DNA of 64,000 nt from Bremia lactucae (Eukaryota; Oomycota; Peronosporomycetes; Peronosporales; Peronosporaceae), in the NCBI RefSeq assembly GCF_004359215.1, contig NC_090616.1, positions 2,272,813 through 2,336,812 on the forward strand, given 5' to 3'. A program made the position numbers and the translations under genes. Shown piece by piece: positions 52,556 through 63,629 of the stretch (positions are counted from its first letter, which is position 1; every line of letters begins with the position of its first letter). Below the pieces are notes generated by a model that saw only the letters and a list, made by a program, of their open reading frames with translations, ran no database searches and was not told where the DNA came from.

Positions 52556-53642
52556 CTATTTTTTCTCACCTCTTTGAGGTTCAACAGAGCCTAGGGCTTC
52601 CCCAGTAGGGCGCCCCGCACCTACTGGGTATCGACGTTTTCCCGCAGCGTACCAGATCTCTGGTATAAGTCGGAGTTGGAGCTCTTTCGAGCTTAACGCG
52701 AATTTCGAAGAGAGCAGGCAAGACGCAAATGTTTCGTGCTTCCGCACATACAACATCTATGGATGGTCTTATGCTGCTCCACAGCTTGAAGAGCCTCTTT
52801 TCCTTCCTCAACGAGGCTCATATCCATAGGTTTCGCTGTATTAGACGGAACTCATGTGCTCGAAGAGCTTGTTCGGTAAACAGGCGTGCTAGCGCGAGCA
52901 GACTTAAAGGCAAACTCGGCGCGTAGCGCTATGGCAACTGCCTCTTCGAACGTAGCCGGATGAGATCGGAACAATTCCGTCCGGGCAACGCCCTCATTGA
53001 GAGCCTCATAGAGATGGTACTACAATTGCTTCTTGTACCGGGTCTTGATGCATAGATGCAATGAGAGTTCTCAACTCCTGGACAAAGTCCCCTAGAGTTC
53101 TTATATCCTGTCGAGTCGCTAGGAGCCGTGCTCGCATGCAAAAAGCCTGATCAGGCGGAGCATACATGCTCGTCATTTGCTGTTTCAGCGAATCCCATGA
53201 GGGGATAGCGTCGTTAATGGACGTGCTGCACGATAGTGCCCACTCCATGGCTCTACCTCCAAGTTTGAAAATGGCTATAGCAACCTTATGCCGTTCTGTT
53301 AAGAACAAGGCGGAATCAATGGACATTTCCATTATCTTAATACAAAAAGGAAGATTTCCCCCCTCTTTTCCCTCAAATATTTTCACATTTACAGTTAGAG
53401 CGCGAGCCCTCGGCTCTGAGCCAGGTACAGAGATGTACCGGGTTGGCATAGATGCCGCTAAATGGTCCTGTACCTGACCGATCAGGGAGGCTTCGTACCG
53501 CATGAAGGCTTCAAGCCTTGCATCTGCCAGGGACCTCTGGTCCCTGGCAGATAATAAATTCCACGTGCTCAAGCCCGAATAAGGCTTTGAGCTTGTCATA
53601 AGCGGCGCGTTGCGCTTCTGACAATTCCGGAACCTCTTCCAT
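52556..53642 (-). pseudogene. Gag, family A (full element)
   Basis: Identical to the gag at 45322-46408, including its frameshifts: the main frame is 53599-53006, with a probable original start at 53642 in another frame. Identical disabling changes in both tandem copies mean they arose by duplication after the damage. Confidence 0.8.
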
Positions 53643-53681
53643 TTTCGTGAGAAATTAGTATTTTAAAGACTCAGGCGTAAA

Positions 53682-53700
53682 TTGACTACAAGTGCTACCA
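53682..53700 (-). other. Primer-binding site, family A
   Basis: On minus, TGGTAGCACTTGTAGTCAA two bases after the LTR end. It shares TGGTAGCACT with family B and the family A fragment at 59405. Confidence 0.8.
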
Positions 53701-53702
53701 GG

Positions 53703-54209
53703 TATAGCGGAGCTACCTCGCTCCTAAAGTCAGAGGAAGACTTTCAGACTCAGAGAGTCACTTTGGTCTTTTGACCTAATGGGTTTAACAACTCATGGAG
53801 TCGTACAAGCTATTAAAGCTTAAGGAATCCTAGTTCCAGGGATTCAGGGGATCGTAGAATTAAGTGGCAATTCGTGCCCAAGAGGATATACCTTAGAAAG
53901 GCTTCTATCTCTTACAGATCAATGCGCAAGCCTTAGGAAGGCACTTAACGCTTTAAGATCAAAAGAAAACTGTACTTTATTTAATTATTTAAAGCTAAAA
54001 ACCTTACCCTAGCTAATTAAAATAGATTTTGGCCGCCAGATTTATATCTGGCGGCGACCACATTTATAACCCATAATAAATGGGATTTAAGTAACTAACT
54101 ATTTTAAAATTAGATAAAAGAACCGTTGCTGTGGTACATTTACTTTATTTTACCCATAAAGTAAATGTACCACAACAACGGTTCTTCAACCGATGTGTGC
54201 CCCATTACA
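53703..54209 (-). repeat. 5' LTR of family A with a 30-bp hairpin
   Basis: Matches 46469-46940 but contains an inverted repeat (arms 54119-54148 and 54156-54185, one mismatch, 7-nt loop) near the U3 start. TGTAATGGGG (minus) at the high end is intact. Confidence 0.9.
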
Positions 54210-54378
54210 ATAATTGTTAATTTTGCGATATAGCAGAATAATAAAAATGTTTATGTTGTCATTTTTAATCTGTAGTTTTTATGGGTGTGGCTAAACCAAA
54301 GTGTCCCTTTATCGGTTTCCGATAATAATTAATAACCTTTAAGTGTTAATTTCATGTAACGATACACCGTTACACCCA
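54207..54378 (-). repeat. Dispersed repeat E, copy 2, and a family B LTR end
   Basis: 54207-54312 is the inverted partner of 31312-31520. 54340-54378 (GTTAATTTCATGTAACGATACACC) matches the end of family B LTRs. Confidence 0.5.
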
Positions 54379-54640
54379 ATATTTCTGGTCAAATTGACTT
54401 TCATGTCCGCTTCACTTGTGCGGTGAAACTCTGTATTTAGATCAAGCAATTAATTATATCGAGACCAGTAATTGATGCCAAGGACCTTCGTTGACGGTTG
54501 CCATTCAAAACGTGTGCCACAGTTTCGACCGCTACTGTAGTAATTGTTGCTTTGATTTAAATAAGGAGCGGTCCACCATTTTGAGTTGTACGGTAAGTCA
54601 GTAAGAAATAATTAATAATGAAAAAAACTGAATTTACATC
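54379..54640. promoter_or_regulatory. Upstream region of the NmrA-like gene
   Basis: A GTAAGT follows TTGTACG near 54590, so a short 5' leader intron is possible. I see no further feature. Confidence 0.3.
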
Positions 54641-55612
54641 ATGCCAACGTTCTTGCTTCCCGTGACGCGCCACTCCCTGTCCTTCGCAACCTCCTTCCTC
54701 CGCTCTGTACTTAACTCATCCATATCTCGCCAAGATAAAATTCAATTTATTATTTCGTCCCAATCACGAGATCTCGAACGTTCACTACGTTTCCGCTTTC
54801 CTAGTCTCATGGCGTCTCACGAACATGAGGCACTCCCAGATTGGTCCAATCAAAACGATATGAAAGAAGCTTTAAGTCAATGCAGTGGAGCTATTCTAGC
54901 AGCTAGTGGCTGTGAAGACAATGCCCTTAATTGTCCGGGCCTTTTGTCTCGTGAGTGGCTCCAGTGTGAACAAAACATTGCATCGGTCGTTTCGTGTCGA
55001 CAACAGATTCTAAAGTTGTCGTGGACAAATGGGTTCGTAGAGAAACAGTCGGTTTCTGCCATAGGCAAAGCAAATTGGGAATTAGAACAAGAATTACAAA
55101 AGACATTTTATGAATTTCCTTTTAATTTAACAATTATTCGAGCTTCGACTGGGATGGATACTTTTCTGCAAGGTCGACTACATACTTTAATTCGTGGACG
55201 AACACTATCGATGAGTGTTAAGACTGGACGAATTGCCTTTGTCCATCCGCTTGATATCGCAGAGTGCTTGAGTGCAATACTTTCTCTCAACAAAAGGGAC
55301 GGATTTTACAAATTCACGGGACCCGAGGCGTTCTCGTTTCAGGAAGTTGCAAAAATATTGTCCGAGGGAATTGGAGATACCGTCACCTTCTCGTACTTTC
55401 CACTGTGGGCGGTGCAGCCGGCACGATGGGTACAAGGAGTTCCGGGTGATGTCACGGAGGAGGAATTGGGTGTGTTGCGAGCGCTGGAAGCTGGCGCGCA
55501 AGATGAAGTTGAGACTAGTGGAATGGAGAAGCTCATGGGGCACAAACCACGCACGTTTCGCGAATTTGTACTCGAAAACTCGGACAAATGGCCACGCGCG
55601 GATCCCTATTGA
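54641..55612 (+). CDS. NmrA-like atypical short-chain dehydrogenase
   Basis: A 323-residue single-exon protein. The N-terminal beta-alpha unit (TFLLPVTRHSLSFATSFLRSVL) has the Rossmann position but lacks the glycine motif GxxGxxG. FNLTIIRASTGMDTFL is the post-core strand with the conserved Arg, FVHPLDIAECLSAIL is the NmrA/SDR-a typical xVDxxDIA block, and YKFTGPEAFSFQEVAKILSEGIG is the C-terminal TGP motif. Members bind NAD(P)(H) as reductases or redox sensors. The missing glycines suggest altered or weak cofactor binding. It is convergent with the SDR gene at 55829-56628. Confidence 0.85.
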   Translation: MPTFLLPVTRHSLSFATSFLRSVLNSSISRQDKIQFIISSQSRDLERSLRFRFPSLMASHEHEALPDWSNQNDMKEALSQCSGAILAASGCEDNALNCPGLLSREWLQCEQNIASVVSCRQQILKLSWTNGFVEKQSVSAIGKANWELEQELQKTFYEFPFNLTIIRASTGMDTFLQGRLHTLIRGRTLSMSVKTGRIAFVHPLDIAECLSAILSLNKRDGFYKFTGPEAFSFQEVAKILSEGIGDTVTFSYFPLWAVQPARWVQGVPGDVTEEELGVLRALEAGAQDEVETSGMEKLMGHKPRTFREFVLENSDKWPRADPY

Positions 55613-55828
55613 TTCGTTTTTTATGCCTTGATTTTACTTTTTTATATTAAAGCTCGTCGAAAAAAAGTAATTTACAAGTCTTACAAACGGCAGCTCATTA
55701 TTTCCACCACGTTTAAAATCTTTTTATAGTGATTCAATATATTGTTTTTTATTACAATATTATTCTTGTTACTGAAACCTTCGATAGAAGCTATGCTTTT
55801 AAATCTCGGAATTCATTGCTCATTCAAG

Positions 55829-56628
55829 TTACCACGGGATTTCGGCCGATGGGAATTTCGTGTCTGCGTTGATAAATTTCCCGGAATCCTTAAGTGTCAA
55901 TTTCTCCAAAGCATTTGCCATGGCCTTTGCTGCATTCGAAGGCTTCAGGAAGCCTTTATGTTTGGTCATGTCTGTTTTCACGTACCCGGGGTTTAACGTC
56001 ACCAGTCCAATATTACGCTTACGCAAGCTGACTGCCATGGAGCGATTGATCATATTCAGTGCAGTCTTGGATGCGGAATACCCAAAGGCTTCGGCGAAGT
56101 ATGCTTCCATTTTGGGCGTATTGGTATGAATACTTCCTAAAATAGTTGACAATTGCGCAACGTAGGCAGCTCCTTGCTTCTTCGCGGCAAGTTCGAGGTT
56201 TGGTAGAAAGGCACGAGTCGTTAGAAATGGACCAATCGTATTAATTTCAAACTGACGCATCAAGTCTTCTTTTTTGGCGGCTTGCAACTTGTCGGGTAAC
56301 CAAATGCCGGCGTTATTGATAAGAAGGTCGATTGGGACACCTTCTAGTTGACGTGCAGCGTCCAGGACGGAAGATTCATCGCTTGTATCAAGCGTCACCA
56401 CTCGAGACGGTGAAAGTGCTTTAAGCTGGGCATTTAGTGCATTAAAAAATGTTTGAAATTAAGACGAACTCGATAACAAGACGTTCGCAAATTTACCTCG
56501 TCAGTGTTGCTACTAGCTCGGGCCGTCCCAATAACGTGCCACTTGGACTGCGTGTAGTATTCAGCAAGTGCTAAGCCGATGCTACGCGTGCTTCCTGTGA
56601 TAAGGACCGTTTTCGTGAGTGAACTCAT
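55829..56628 (-). CDS. Classical short-chain dehydrogenase/reductase (C-factor-like)
   Basis: Two exons, 56628-56497 and 56425-55829, with a 71-nt GT-AG intron (GTAAAT...GCCCAG) in phase 0; 242 residues. TGSTRSIGLAL near residue 11 is the cofactor glycine motif, NNAGIW near 76 is the NAG motif, STILGS supplies the catalytic Ser, YSASK the Tyr and Lys, and NPGYVKTDM the post-catalytic loop. The enzyme would use NAD(P)H on a carbonyl or alcohol; the substrate is unknown. It appears functional. Confidence 0.92.
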
Positions 56629-58134
56629 GAGATCAAAGAGGAGGAGGTTGCAAGGAACCGAGGCTTTTTGGAAATGAGATTTTTAAGAGCCAAAGCGCCT
56701 TTCATTGGGCGACAAGTAATACCGGTAGGGACGTAATGTGGCTGTAGGATTAAAATGGTCTACGAAACAACCGATTAAGAGTTCATTCAAACTTTAATGG
56801 GTGCGCTAGATGTTTAATGAAGGTGTGCAGGATTCAGCGTTTCGAAAGACAAAATGGTGGGTAGCTCGTCGTATCAATTACGAGCGAAAGTCCGGACCCA
56901 TGCGTTTTAATTATGTATTTCTTACGAATCATTTCAGCCTTTGTATTTTAAAAGTCAATCGGCTAAACTCATTGCGAGGTCCTGTCGTGAGCACCTCCGC
57001 GTGAAATGATCCGTACGGATGTTGCCTTCCATAAGATCTGCCGACTCAGCTTCACCTTGGCCCTATATAATGCATGAATTTATAAAAATTAACAGTAATT
57101 AATTGTCCTTCGCCTATTAGTATCGCTAAAAGTTGAGATTACCGTACACACGCCAGTAGGATTCTCATAGCTATTTTAAGCTGCAGCGTTTACGTGTCTT
57201 GGCGGTGTCATAGATTGACTTTTGATTTGTCCACCGTAGCGCGGAGTCGATATTGCTTGCCAAAAAGGAATACGCTCTCGCATCTATGTTAGGATACGTC
57301 CGACTAAAGAATTCAAGATAAAATAATCAACGAATGAATATGCTGCATACCGTGCGCGGAATGCAAAAAGCGACTAGAAAATCATAAATTCATTTCATCT
57401 GCACCATGGTATTCGCTAACGCCAACGATAATCGTGGAAATTGTACTTTGTCAACTTAATGGACAACTAGAGGGCTCCAATCTTTCGACGAGTGAATTTG
57501 GGTCTACACGACTTTTCAACTAGTTTTAGAACTGTGTCGGCTAAATATTTAGTATTATATGGTTTTCCTTATAAATCTGGACTGAACTTTTTTTTGAACT
57601 AAATCATAAAGTTTCTTTCGTATTTTGTTGCGTAAAAACTATTTTCTATAGAGTAAGGAAATCACAACAAAGTAGACAAAGACAAATTGAATATGTGGCG
57701 GAATAGTGACGATGTCAAGGACTAAAGCGGCACGTTACGGGAAGCAAGGAGATGGCGAAACCCATCCCGAATTTGTCTCGCTACATAACAGCCTTAAAAA
57801 ATGACCGCCCAATTTAACGTTACGAAACACATTTCCGTTGGTTTCGCTCCCTCACTCGATTAAATCGAAGGCCTCCTAAGAAAGAAAAGCGGATAAGCTA
57901 TCGTAACACAATTGTGTTTTTCTTATAAGAATCAGAATAGGTCATATTTCACAAATCGCTTCGTTCGGCTTCCAAAAAGTCATATCAAACGACAGACTTA
58001 GGTGTCGACGACGGGTAGTAAATTTTACTAGTGCCAGCTGTCAACTGCCACAAGATATTTGCTGTATGCTTCGGTCAGCATGATCTAGCCACATTTTCTC
58101 TCGGTCTAAGATTATACTAATTCCTCTAAAAAGC
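56629..58134. other. Intergenic region between divergent genes
   Basis: Holds the promoters of the SDR (minus) and PX (plus) genes. An ORF at 56810-57004 has no motif. Otherwise I see nothing. Confidence 0.45.
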
Positions 58135-58626
58135 ATGTCGGACTGTAACTGCGAACATCTTGACGATGCATGTCTTACATCTCCAAATAAGAATGGTGAT
58201 GAAATAGCTGACCCTTTCACTGAAGTATGCAGTTGGAGGCCGCGTTGGCTCATCGATGGTGTAATATTTCCGGTCGACGGCATTGAAATCAACTCTGCAA
58301 AAGTTACATACACGATTACTGTGCAGCTGTACGGTGGCCTCCAATGGGACATTAAGAAACGCTACTCGGAAATCCGAGAAATGCACAAGGGTATTGGAGA
58401 ACGTGTCAAGCATTTGAACTTCCCTTTCAAGTACTTCTTTTGGAACCTCAAGGCTCACGTTTTGCTAAAGCGAAGACAGCAGCTCGAGGCATACATTACG
58501 GAGCTGCTGGAGATTCGACCATTTCTCTTCCGTCAGCTGTACAATTTCCTTGGCGTGTATGAAAACATCAAGTCGTTGGAGCGCAAACATAAACGCGCGA
58601 CAAATGCTGGTGGAGTGCAAACTTAA
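58135..58626 (+). CDS. PX-domain protein
   Basis: A 163-residue intronless protein. The PX fold runs from about residue 42 to 150: TYTITVQLYGGLQWDIKKRYSEIREMHK contains the RYSEF-type motif whose Arg binds the 3-phosphate of PtdIns3P, FPFKYFFWNL takes the place of the proline-rich loop, and LLKRRQQLEAYITELLE is the conserved helix with RxxxLxxYL. PX proteins bring cargo to endosomal membranes. The loop lacks the usual PPxxP, which could change lipid preference. No second domain is present. Confidence 0.9.
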   Translation: MSDCNCEHLDDACLTSPNKNGDEIADPFTEVCSWRPRWLIDGVIFPVDGIEINSAKVTYTITVQLYGGLQWDIKKRYSEIREMHKGIGERVKHLNFPFKYFFWNLKAHVLLKRRQQLEAYITELLEIRPFLFRQLYNFLGVYENIKSLERKHKRATNAGGVQT

Positions 58627-58937
58627 AACGTGAAAAAGACTTTTCTTCGAGACGGTTTCTCGAGCGGTTTTGTCGAAAAACTTGAGGCATTCCCTCGAAA
58701 AATTTGAGTAAGAGAAAGGTTTAAGTCGACTTCTTGTTAACTGGGAAATGTTGTCGATTGCAAATTTAAATGGATGATGTTAATTTCATGAGTGTGATCG
58801 CCCTGCTATTTTGGCTAGTAAAGCATTTCTTAGCAATGCCTGTAGCGGACTAGGTGGAGAAAAAGTTCGTCTCCAGTGTTCGAGTTTTGAGCAGCTTCAT
58901 TACGCCCGAGGCTTATTGTAATGAGGCAGGCTTTTTT

Positions 58938-60365
58938 GGTTGGGGAACCGTTGTTGTGGTACATTTACTTTATGGTAAAATCTTTGTTCTATTCAAAATA
59001 GGTAATTACTAAAATCACATTTATTATGGGTAAAACATATGTGGCAGCCGCCAGATATAAATCTGGCGGCCAAAGTCTCTTTTAAGTTAGCGAGGTTAAG
59101 GTTTTAAATTTAATATATTACATAAAGTTTAGTTTGCCTTTTGATCTTAAAGCGCTAGTGCCTTCCTAACGCTTGCGCTTTGATCTGCGAGAGAAAGAAG
59201 CCCTCTAAAGGTATATACTCTCGGGTAATAATTGCCACTTGATTCTACGAACCCTTGAAATCCCTTGAACTATGATTCACTAAGCTTTACTAGCTTGTAC
59301 GACTCACTGATTTGTTAAAAATATACAAGTTCTAAATAACTTAGTGCCTCTTTGAGTCTAGAAGTCTTCCTCTGACTTAAGGAGCTACGTAGCTCCGCTA
59401 CACCTGGTAGCACTCGTAGTCAATCTACGCCTGAGTCCTTATAGATAAGCCTCTGCTGTAAAGGACTCTTTTCCAGGACTTTTTGGAGATCGAGCAAATT
59501 GAGTTGATATCCCAGGGACCAGAGGTTCTAGATGCAAGGCTTGAAGCCTTTACGCAATATGAATTATATCTTATCGGACAGGTCCAGGACCACTTAGCGG
59601 CATCTATGCCGACTCGATACATTTATGTACCTAAGTATGAGCCTAAGGCTCGCCTTGTTGTCAGTGTTAAGAGATTTGAGGGCTCAAGAGGGAGAAAACT
59701 TCCTTTTTTTGATCAAGCAAATGGAGATGTCCATAGACTCTGCTTTGTTCTTAACAGAACGACAAAAGTTGGCCATGGCCATATCCAAGCTTTGATGTAG
59801 AGCCATGTATTGGGCACTCTTGTGTAACACGTCTATAAACGACGCTTCATCCACATGGAATTCGCTGAAACAGCAAAAAACTTGCATGTTTGCACCGCCT
59901 GATCAGACTTTTCGTATGCGATCGCGAATCATAGCAACTCGTCCGGGTAAACGAACCCTAAGGGGTTATGTCCAGGATTTGAGAACTATCATTGCTGCTA
60001 TGCATTAAGACCCGGTGCAAGAAGCAATTGTCGTAACAATCTGTATGGGGGGTCTCAATGAGGGCGTTGCCCGGACGGAATTGCTCCGATCCCATCCTGC
60101 TGCTTTCAAAGAGGCAGTTGCCATAGCGCTACGCGCTGAATGCGACTTTAATAATTGCCTTCGCACTACTACGCCCATTTACCGTACAAGCTCTTCGATC
60201 ACATCGGGTTCGTCTTATAAACCGGAACCTATGGATCTAAGCCTCGTTGATGAGGGAGATGAAATACTTCAAGCTGTGGACCAGCATAAAATAATCCGCA
60301 GATGTTATTTGTGCGAAAGCACTAAACACTTACGCCCGGCTTGTCCCTACGCAACGCGCGCATAG
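58938..60365 (+). mobile_element. Gypsy family A element, 5' fragment
   Basis: An LTR lacking its first ~20 bases (58938-59402) is followed by the primer-binding site TGGTAGCACTCGTAGTC (59405-59421) and a broken gag, ending at about 60365. The preceding base composition changes at 58920. Confidence 0.85.
59483..60365 (+). pseudogene. Gag, family A fragment
   Basis: LDARLEAFTQYELYLIGQVQDHLAASMPTRYI is read in 59483-59800. After a stop, NEGVARTELLRSHPAAFKEAVAIALRAE and a zinc knuckle CYLCESTKHLRPAC (CX2CX4HX4C) are in 60015-60365. This copy has the cleanest knuckle of family A. Confidence 0.85.
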
Positions 60366-60379
60366 CTCTAAAGAGTAAT

Positions 60380-60770
60380 AATCCCGATTGGGCTTCTGAT
60401 AATAATGACAGCAAGAGCTCTCATTGTCATTACGTTGACTGGAGGTGCGATATCATAGACAACCAAGAAGTCGTTGATTGTAGCACTATTAACAGCTCAA
60501 GTACAATATGCTGCAGCCTGAGAAGCAACAATGGAAGCAATTAGCGAATGAAATGTGCTCCGCAAAGTTTAACCAATGAACCAGACGATGATTAAAATTG
60601 GCATTGATAGTCAAAGCGCGTATGTTGCCATGAACCCAACATTTCCAAAGCGCACAAGACACATTAAATTGCGATGCCATTTTGTACAAATCAAGTCAAA
60701 CTGAAACGGTGCAGCTGGACAATGTGCTCGGTGAGTCAAATTCAACGTTTGCTTTCACGAGGGTACTTGA
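60380..60770 (+). pseudogene. Copia RNase H relic
   Basis: Pieces read DWRCDIIDNQEVVDCSTI, SSSTICCSLRSNNGS and IDSQSAYVAMNPTFPKRTRHIKLRCHFVQIK, matching the Copia RNase H end (usually SxADWAGDxxDRKST, KQxxVALSS, DNxxAIxLAxNPxxHxRxKHIDIRxHFIR). Frames alternate. Confidence 0.7.
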
Positions 60771-61045
60771 CAAATTGAGAATTGCATGTCAATTAAGCTT
60801 TATCGGTGTGCGAGGCTAGCCGGGAGGCATGTTGCATAACGGATTCATTAGATTCAAGGTCTTAACAATACTCTACAACGGACTTGTCAGTTGAAGGGTG
60901 AGTTCCTGTCATGTCCCATGGGAGGATACGATCAATTTTATCAGAATTTGAAGCCCCAGAGGGGCAATTGAATTTTTTAAATGTCTGAGGCGAGTGCGAA
61001 TATGTCGTGAAGATAGGAATTGCATAATAAAGATAAAGAATACCA

Positions 61046-61324
61046 GTTGAAAGACAGTGGTAATTTCTCGTTTACACATACTATTCCTACCCGGCTTTGG
61101 CTAAGATTTTCTACAACCCGTTCTTTTTTATCTGATTTTTTTCTTTAGTTTTTAAGTCTGATTTTGAATTCTAGCCCTAGAGCTTATCTGTGCTTAACGA
61201 AACCCTGGGTCCCAGGGTATCGGAAAGTCTGCTGCATTTATTGTTATTGGTTGGAGCGGGGTTTGAACCCGTGACCTTTGAGTCGACATGTCGGTCCTTG
61301 ACCACTGCGCCAGGGTGGAACCTC
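61046..61324 (-). mobile_element. tRNA-derived SINE, copy 2
   Basis: Reverse complement is collinear with 33607-33893: A box TGGCGCAGTGG, B box GGTTCAAACCC, body GACTTTCCGATACCCTGGG, TTAAGCACAGATAAGC, CTTAGCCAAAGCCGGGTAGG, end CTTTCAAC. More diverged than copy 1, and no clear target-site duplication is visible. Confidence 0.88.
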
Positions 61325-62617
61325 AGAAATAAACTTCAATTCAAAAGTGGCTTTGCGGACGAAAGTTGGTATGACACGAGAGAGGCAGCTGCCTGAGCCA
61401 TCTCGACGTTAGTCGAAGATTGTCCGTTATCATGCTGCTAAGCTCTGCAGTATTAGCCGGTGACACTCCTGGCGACGGCTTCCAGGCGGCTTTAAACCAA
61501 AGCCTCCCTACTCATCGCCCTGCCCTGCCCAACGACCGAGTTAAATACGCTAGCCACTTTTGCGACGCCCCCATACGCTCGATGCGTACCGTGAGGCGTG
61601 TGAGAAGTTCAAGCAGTAGCTCTTGCGTAATTCTTGGCTCCAATCCACTTCGACTGCATTTCCCTCCATCTAGACCCCATATATTTTTTGTGATCACTAA
61701 TAAGCCTTGCCAGCTTACCGCCTTCAACGGGAGCAGCGATCTGTTAATTTCTAGGCTTAGAACATTTAAGCACTTGAAATGTTTTGTCGTAAGAGGATGA
61801 TTATATAGTTTTAAAGCTCATTTTAACCTTCTCTTCCCCATCCATCGTGAATCTGGCGCCATCCATGTTTAGTGCAGGGCTGTCAAATAGATAACAGTAC
61901 CTTGCTTCAGCAACCCCACTTAAGTTGTCCGTCAACACTCAGATTCTTATAGATTCTAGTAACCACGTCCGAAACAAATGTTGTCTCGTTAATTTTGTGA
62001 GCATAGCGCCACAATGGACAACTAATAATTCAGCGAGATTGCGACATGAGTACTATTTCTGGCGCTTTAAGTCACTACAATGAAGAAACACACTTTAAAA
62101 GAGTGTTGGACATCTACAAAATGTAGCATCATCAGACCAATCACTGCAAAGACCTCGTGCATTATATGAGAGAGTTAAGTTTTAGACTTAAAGAAGTCTC
62201 ATTAAAATTTAATTTTAAAAAGACATGACGTCATTTTGCAGTTTTGAACCTGATTATACCATCCCAAGCTACCGCCTCAGCCACCCAATTACCCCAACAA
62301 TATTTACTAATGGTCGTCCTCAACCAGCTCTTTATATTTGCCTTGCTGAGAAATTGAGGTTTGACGTTACAAAGCAGCATCTAGCGCATTTCCAAATGTT
62401 GTACTAAGTTTGATATGAGCGGGCATAAAAGGAAAACGCTGTGTACCAGAAACCTATGAAATATTTTAGGAGGGGTAATGAAAAATCGTTTTAAATTTAT
62501 TTATTTTTTTAATTTAGTGTTGGTTGACATATTAATTTGCCATCGACAAAGCAAATTACGGGAGAATGATGTAGATCAAAAACATCTTATAGATAAAGAG
62601 ACGCAGTAAACATTGCT
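61325..62617. other. Unassigned stretch
   Basis: ORFs at 61420-61800 (+) and 61512-61727 (-) show no family motif. The rest is AT-rich. Nothing else seen. Confidence 0.35.
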
Positions 62618-62710
62618 CATTGCATAGATAATATGATAACAACCAATTCATTGCATAGATAACATGATAACAACCAATTCATTGCATCGATAACATGATA
62701 ATAACCAATT
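62618..62710. repeat. 31-bp tandem repeat, three units
   Basis: Unit CATTGCATAGATAACATGAT followed by AACAACCAATT, at 62618, 62649 and 62680, with one to three changes per unit. Confidence 0.9.
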
Positions 62711-62760
62711 CGAACAAGATACGGGGCCAATATATATTTGACCCACTTATAGGGAAATGT

Positions 62761-62855
62761 TTACGGCACCCCATTTTGGTTAACGGCGCCCCATTTTGAT
62801 AAACTGCGCCCCATTTTGATAAACTGCGCCCCATTTTGCTTAACGGCGCCCCACA
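62761..62855. repeat. 20-bp tandem repeat, about five units
   Basis: Unit TAACGGCGCCCCATTTTGAT in register at 62761, 62781, 62801, 62821 and 62841 (last one partial). It could be a subterminal or terminal repeat of a DNA transposon. Confidence 0.9.
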
Positions 62856-63106
62856 AGTAAATTTATACTCAAGTTTGACTAATCAGAATAAATATTTGAC
62901 GCCCTTAGATTCTTTATCCTCGCTTCCGCATAACGCTTTCAAGCAACGCATATCACGCTTTGCGCAAAACGCAGTCCCTTTACCCTATTTGACAGGTTCC
63001 AAGTGAGGAGTTTACTGCCCTTAGAACGGTGAGTGCCAGTTTAGATATTTGCAAGCCAATCACTTACAAATACATGTAATCCGTTTCTTCAATTTTCTCT
63101 TAGTTC

Positions 63107-63233
63107 CCAACGCGAGAGGCATTGTTGGAGAAAGTCAGAACGATTGCTGCTGGAGAAGGCTATGTTTTGACAATCCAAAGGTCGGATGCTCATCCTCAAC
63201 ACGGAAACGCCCGGAGTTTTTGCAACTAAGTGA
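63107..63233 (+). pseudogene. Possible FAR1/MULE-type transposase N-terminal fragment
   Basis: One frame reads REALLEKVRTIAAGEGYVLTI then QRSDAHPQHGNARSF before a stop. The pattern (helix, then GYxLxIxRS) resembles the start of FAR1-like zinc-binding domains in MULE transposases, but the Cys/His ligands that should follow are missing. Low certainty. Confidence 0.35.
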
Positions 63234-63629
63234 ATTTAGGGAATTTGTATCACCTATAGTCTTCTTTCGCTCGGTCAGCTCCCTGACAGTTCTTATCGTC
63301 AGCCTTATGATATGAGTCAAATCTTCTCACTTGACGAGTGATGGATGTGCCTCCTGCAGGAAGACTGGTTGGTAAGTTACTTTGTAGAAATACTAATAAA
63401 AAAAACAAATAAGCCCATATTATTATAAATTTGAAGGGAATCTAGCGTGGATTGATCAATATACATTTGTAAGCCGTAAAGGGTGCTTGCTCGATATAGA
63501 GATTCTGTTGATGGTGTAGACAACGATATTGAGTTGTCGTGTGCTTATTATTCGCCGCAACTGACAAGAAATCTTGTGTCTTATGGCGTCAAATTGCAAA
63601 AGTGCGTCATAGGGGTCACTGAGATACCT

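Larger units (their letters stand above)
46469..54209 (-). mobile_element. Gypsy family A element with both LTRs
   Basis: The only element in the window with two LTRs (46469-46940 and 53703-54209). On minus it has primer-binding site, gag, protease, RT, RNase H, integrase, chromodomain, the antisense ORF region, a polypurine tract and the 3' LTR. It is 7.7 kb, with frameshifts in most domains. The lower LTR also serves as 5' LTR of the truncated copy below. No target-site duplication can be seen because of the tandem arrangement. Confidence 0.9.

Noticed and set aside
61420..61800. 126-codon plus-strand ORF near SINE copy 2
   Set aside because: No recognisable domain, Ser-run and Arg-rich composition, and an equally open opposite strand.
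62618..62855. CRISPR-like array
   Set aside because: The 31-bp and 20-bp repeats are contiguous, without spacers, in a eukaryotic context.
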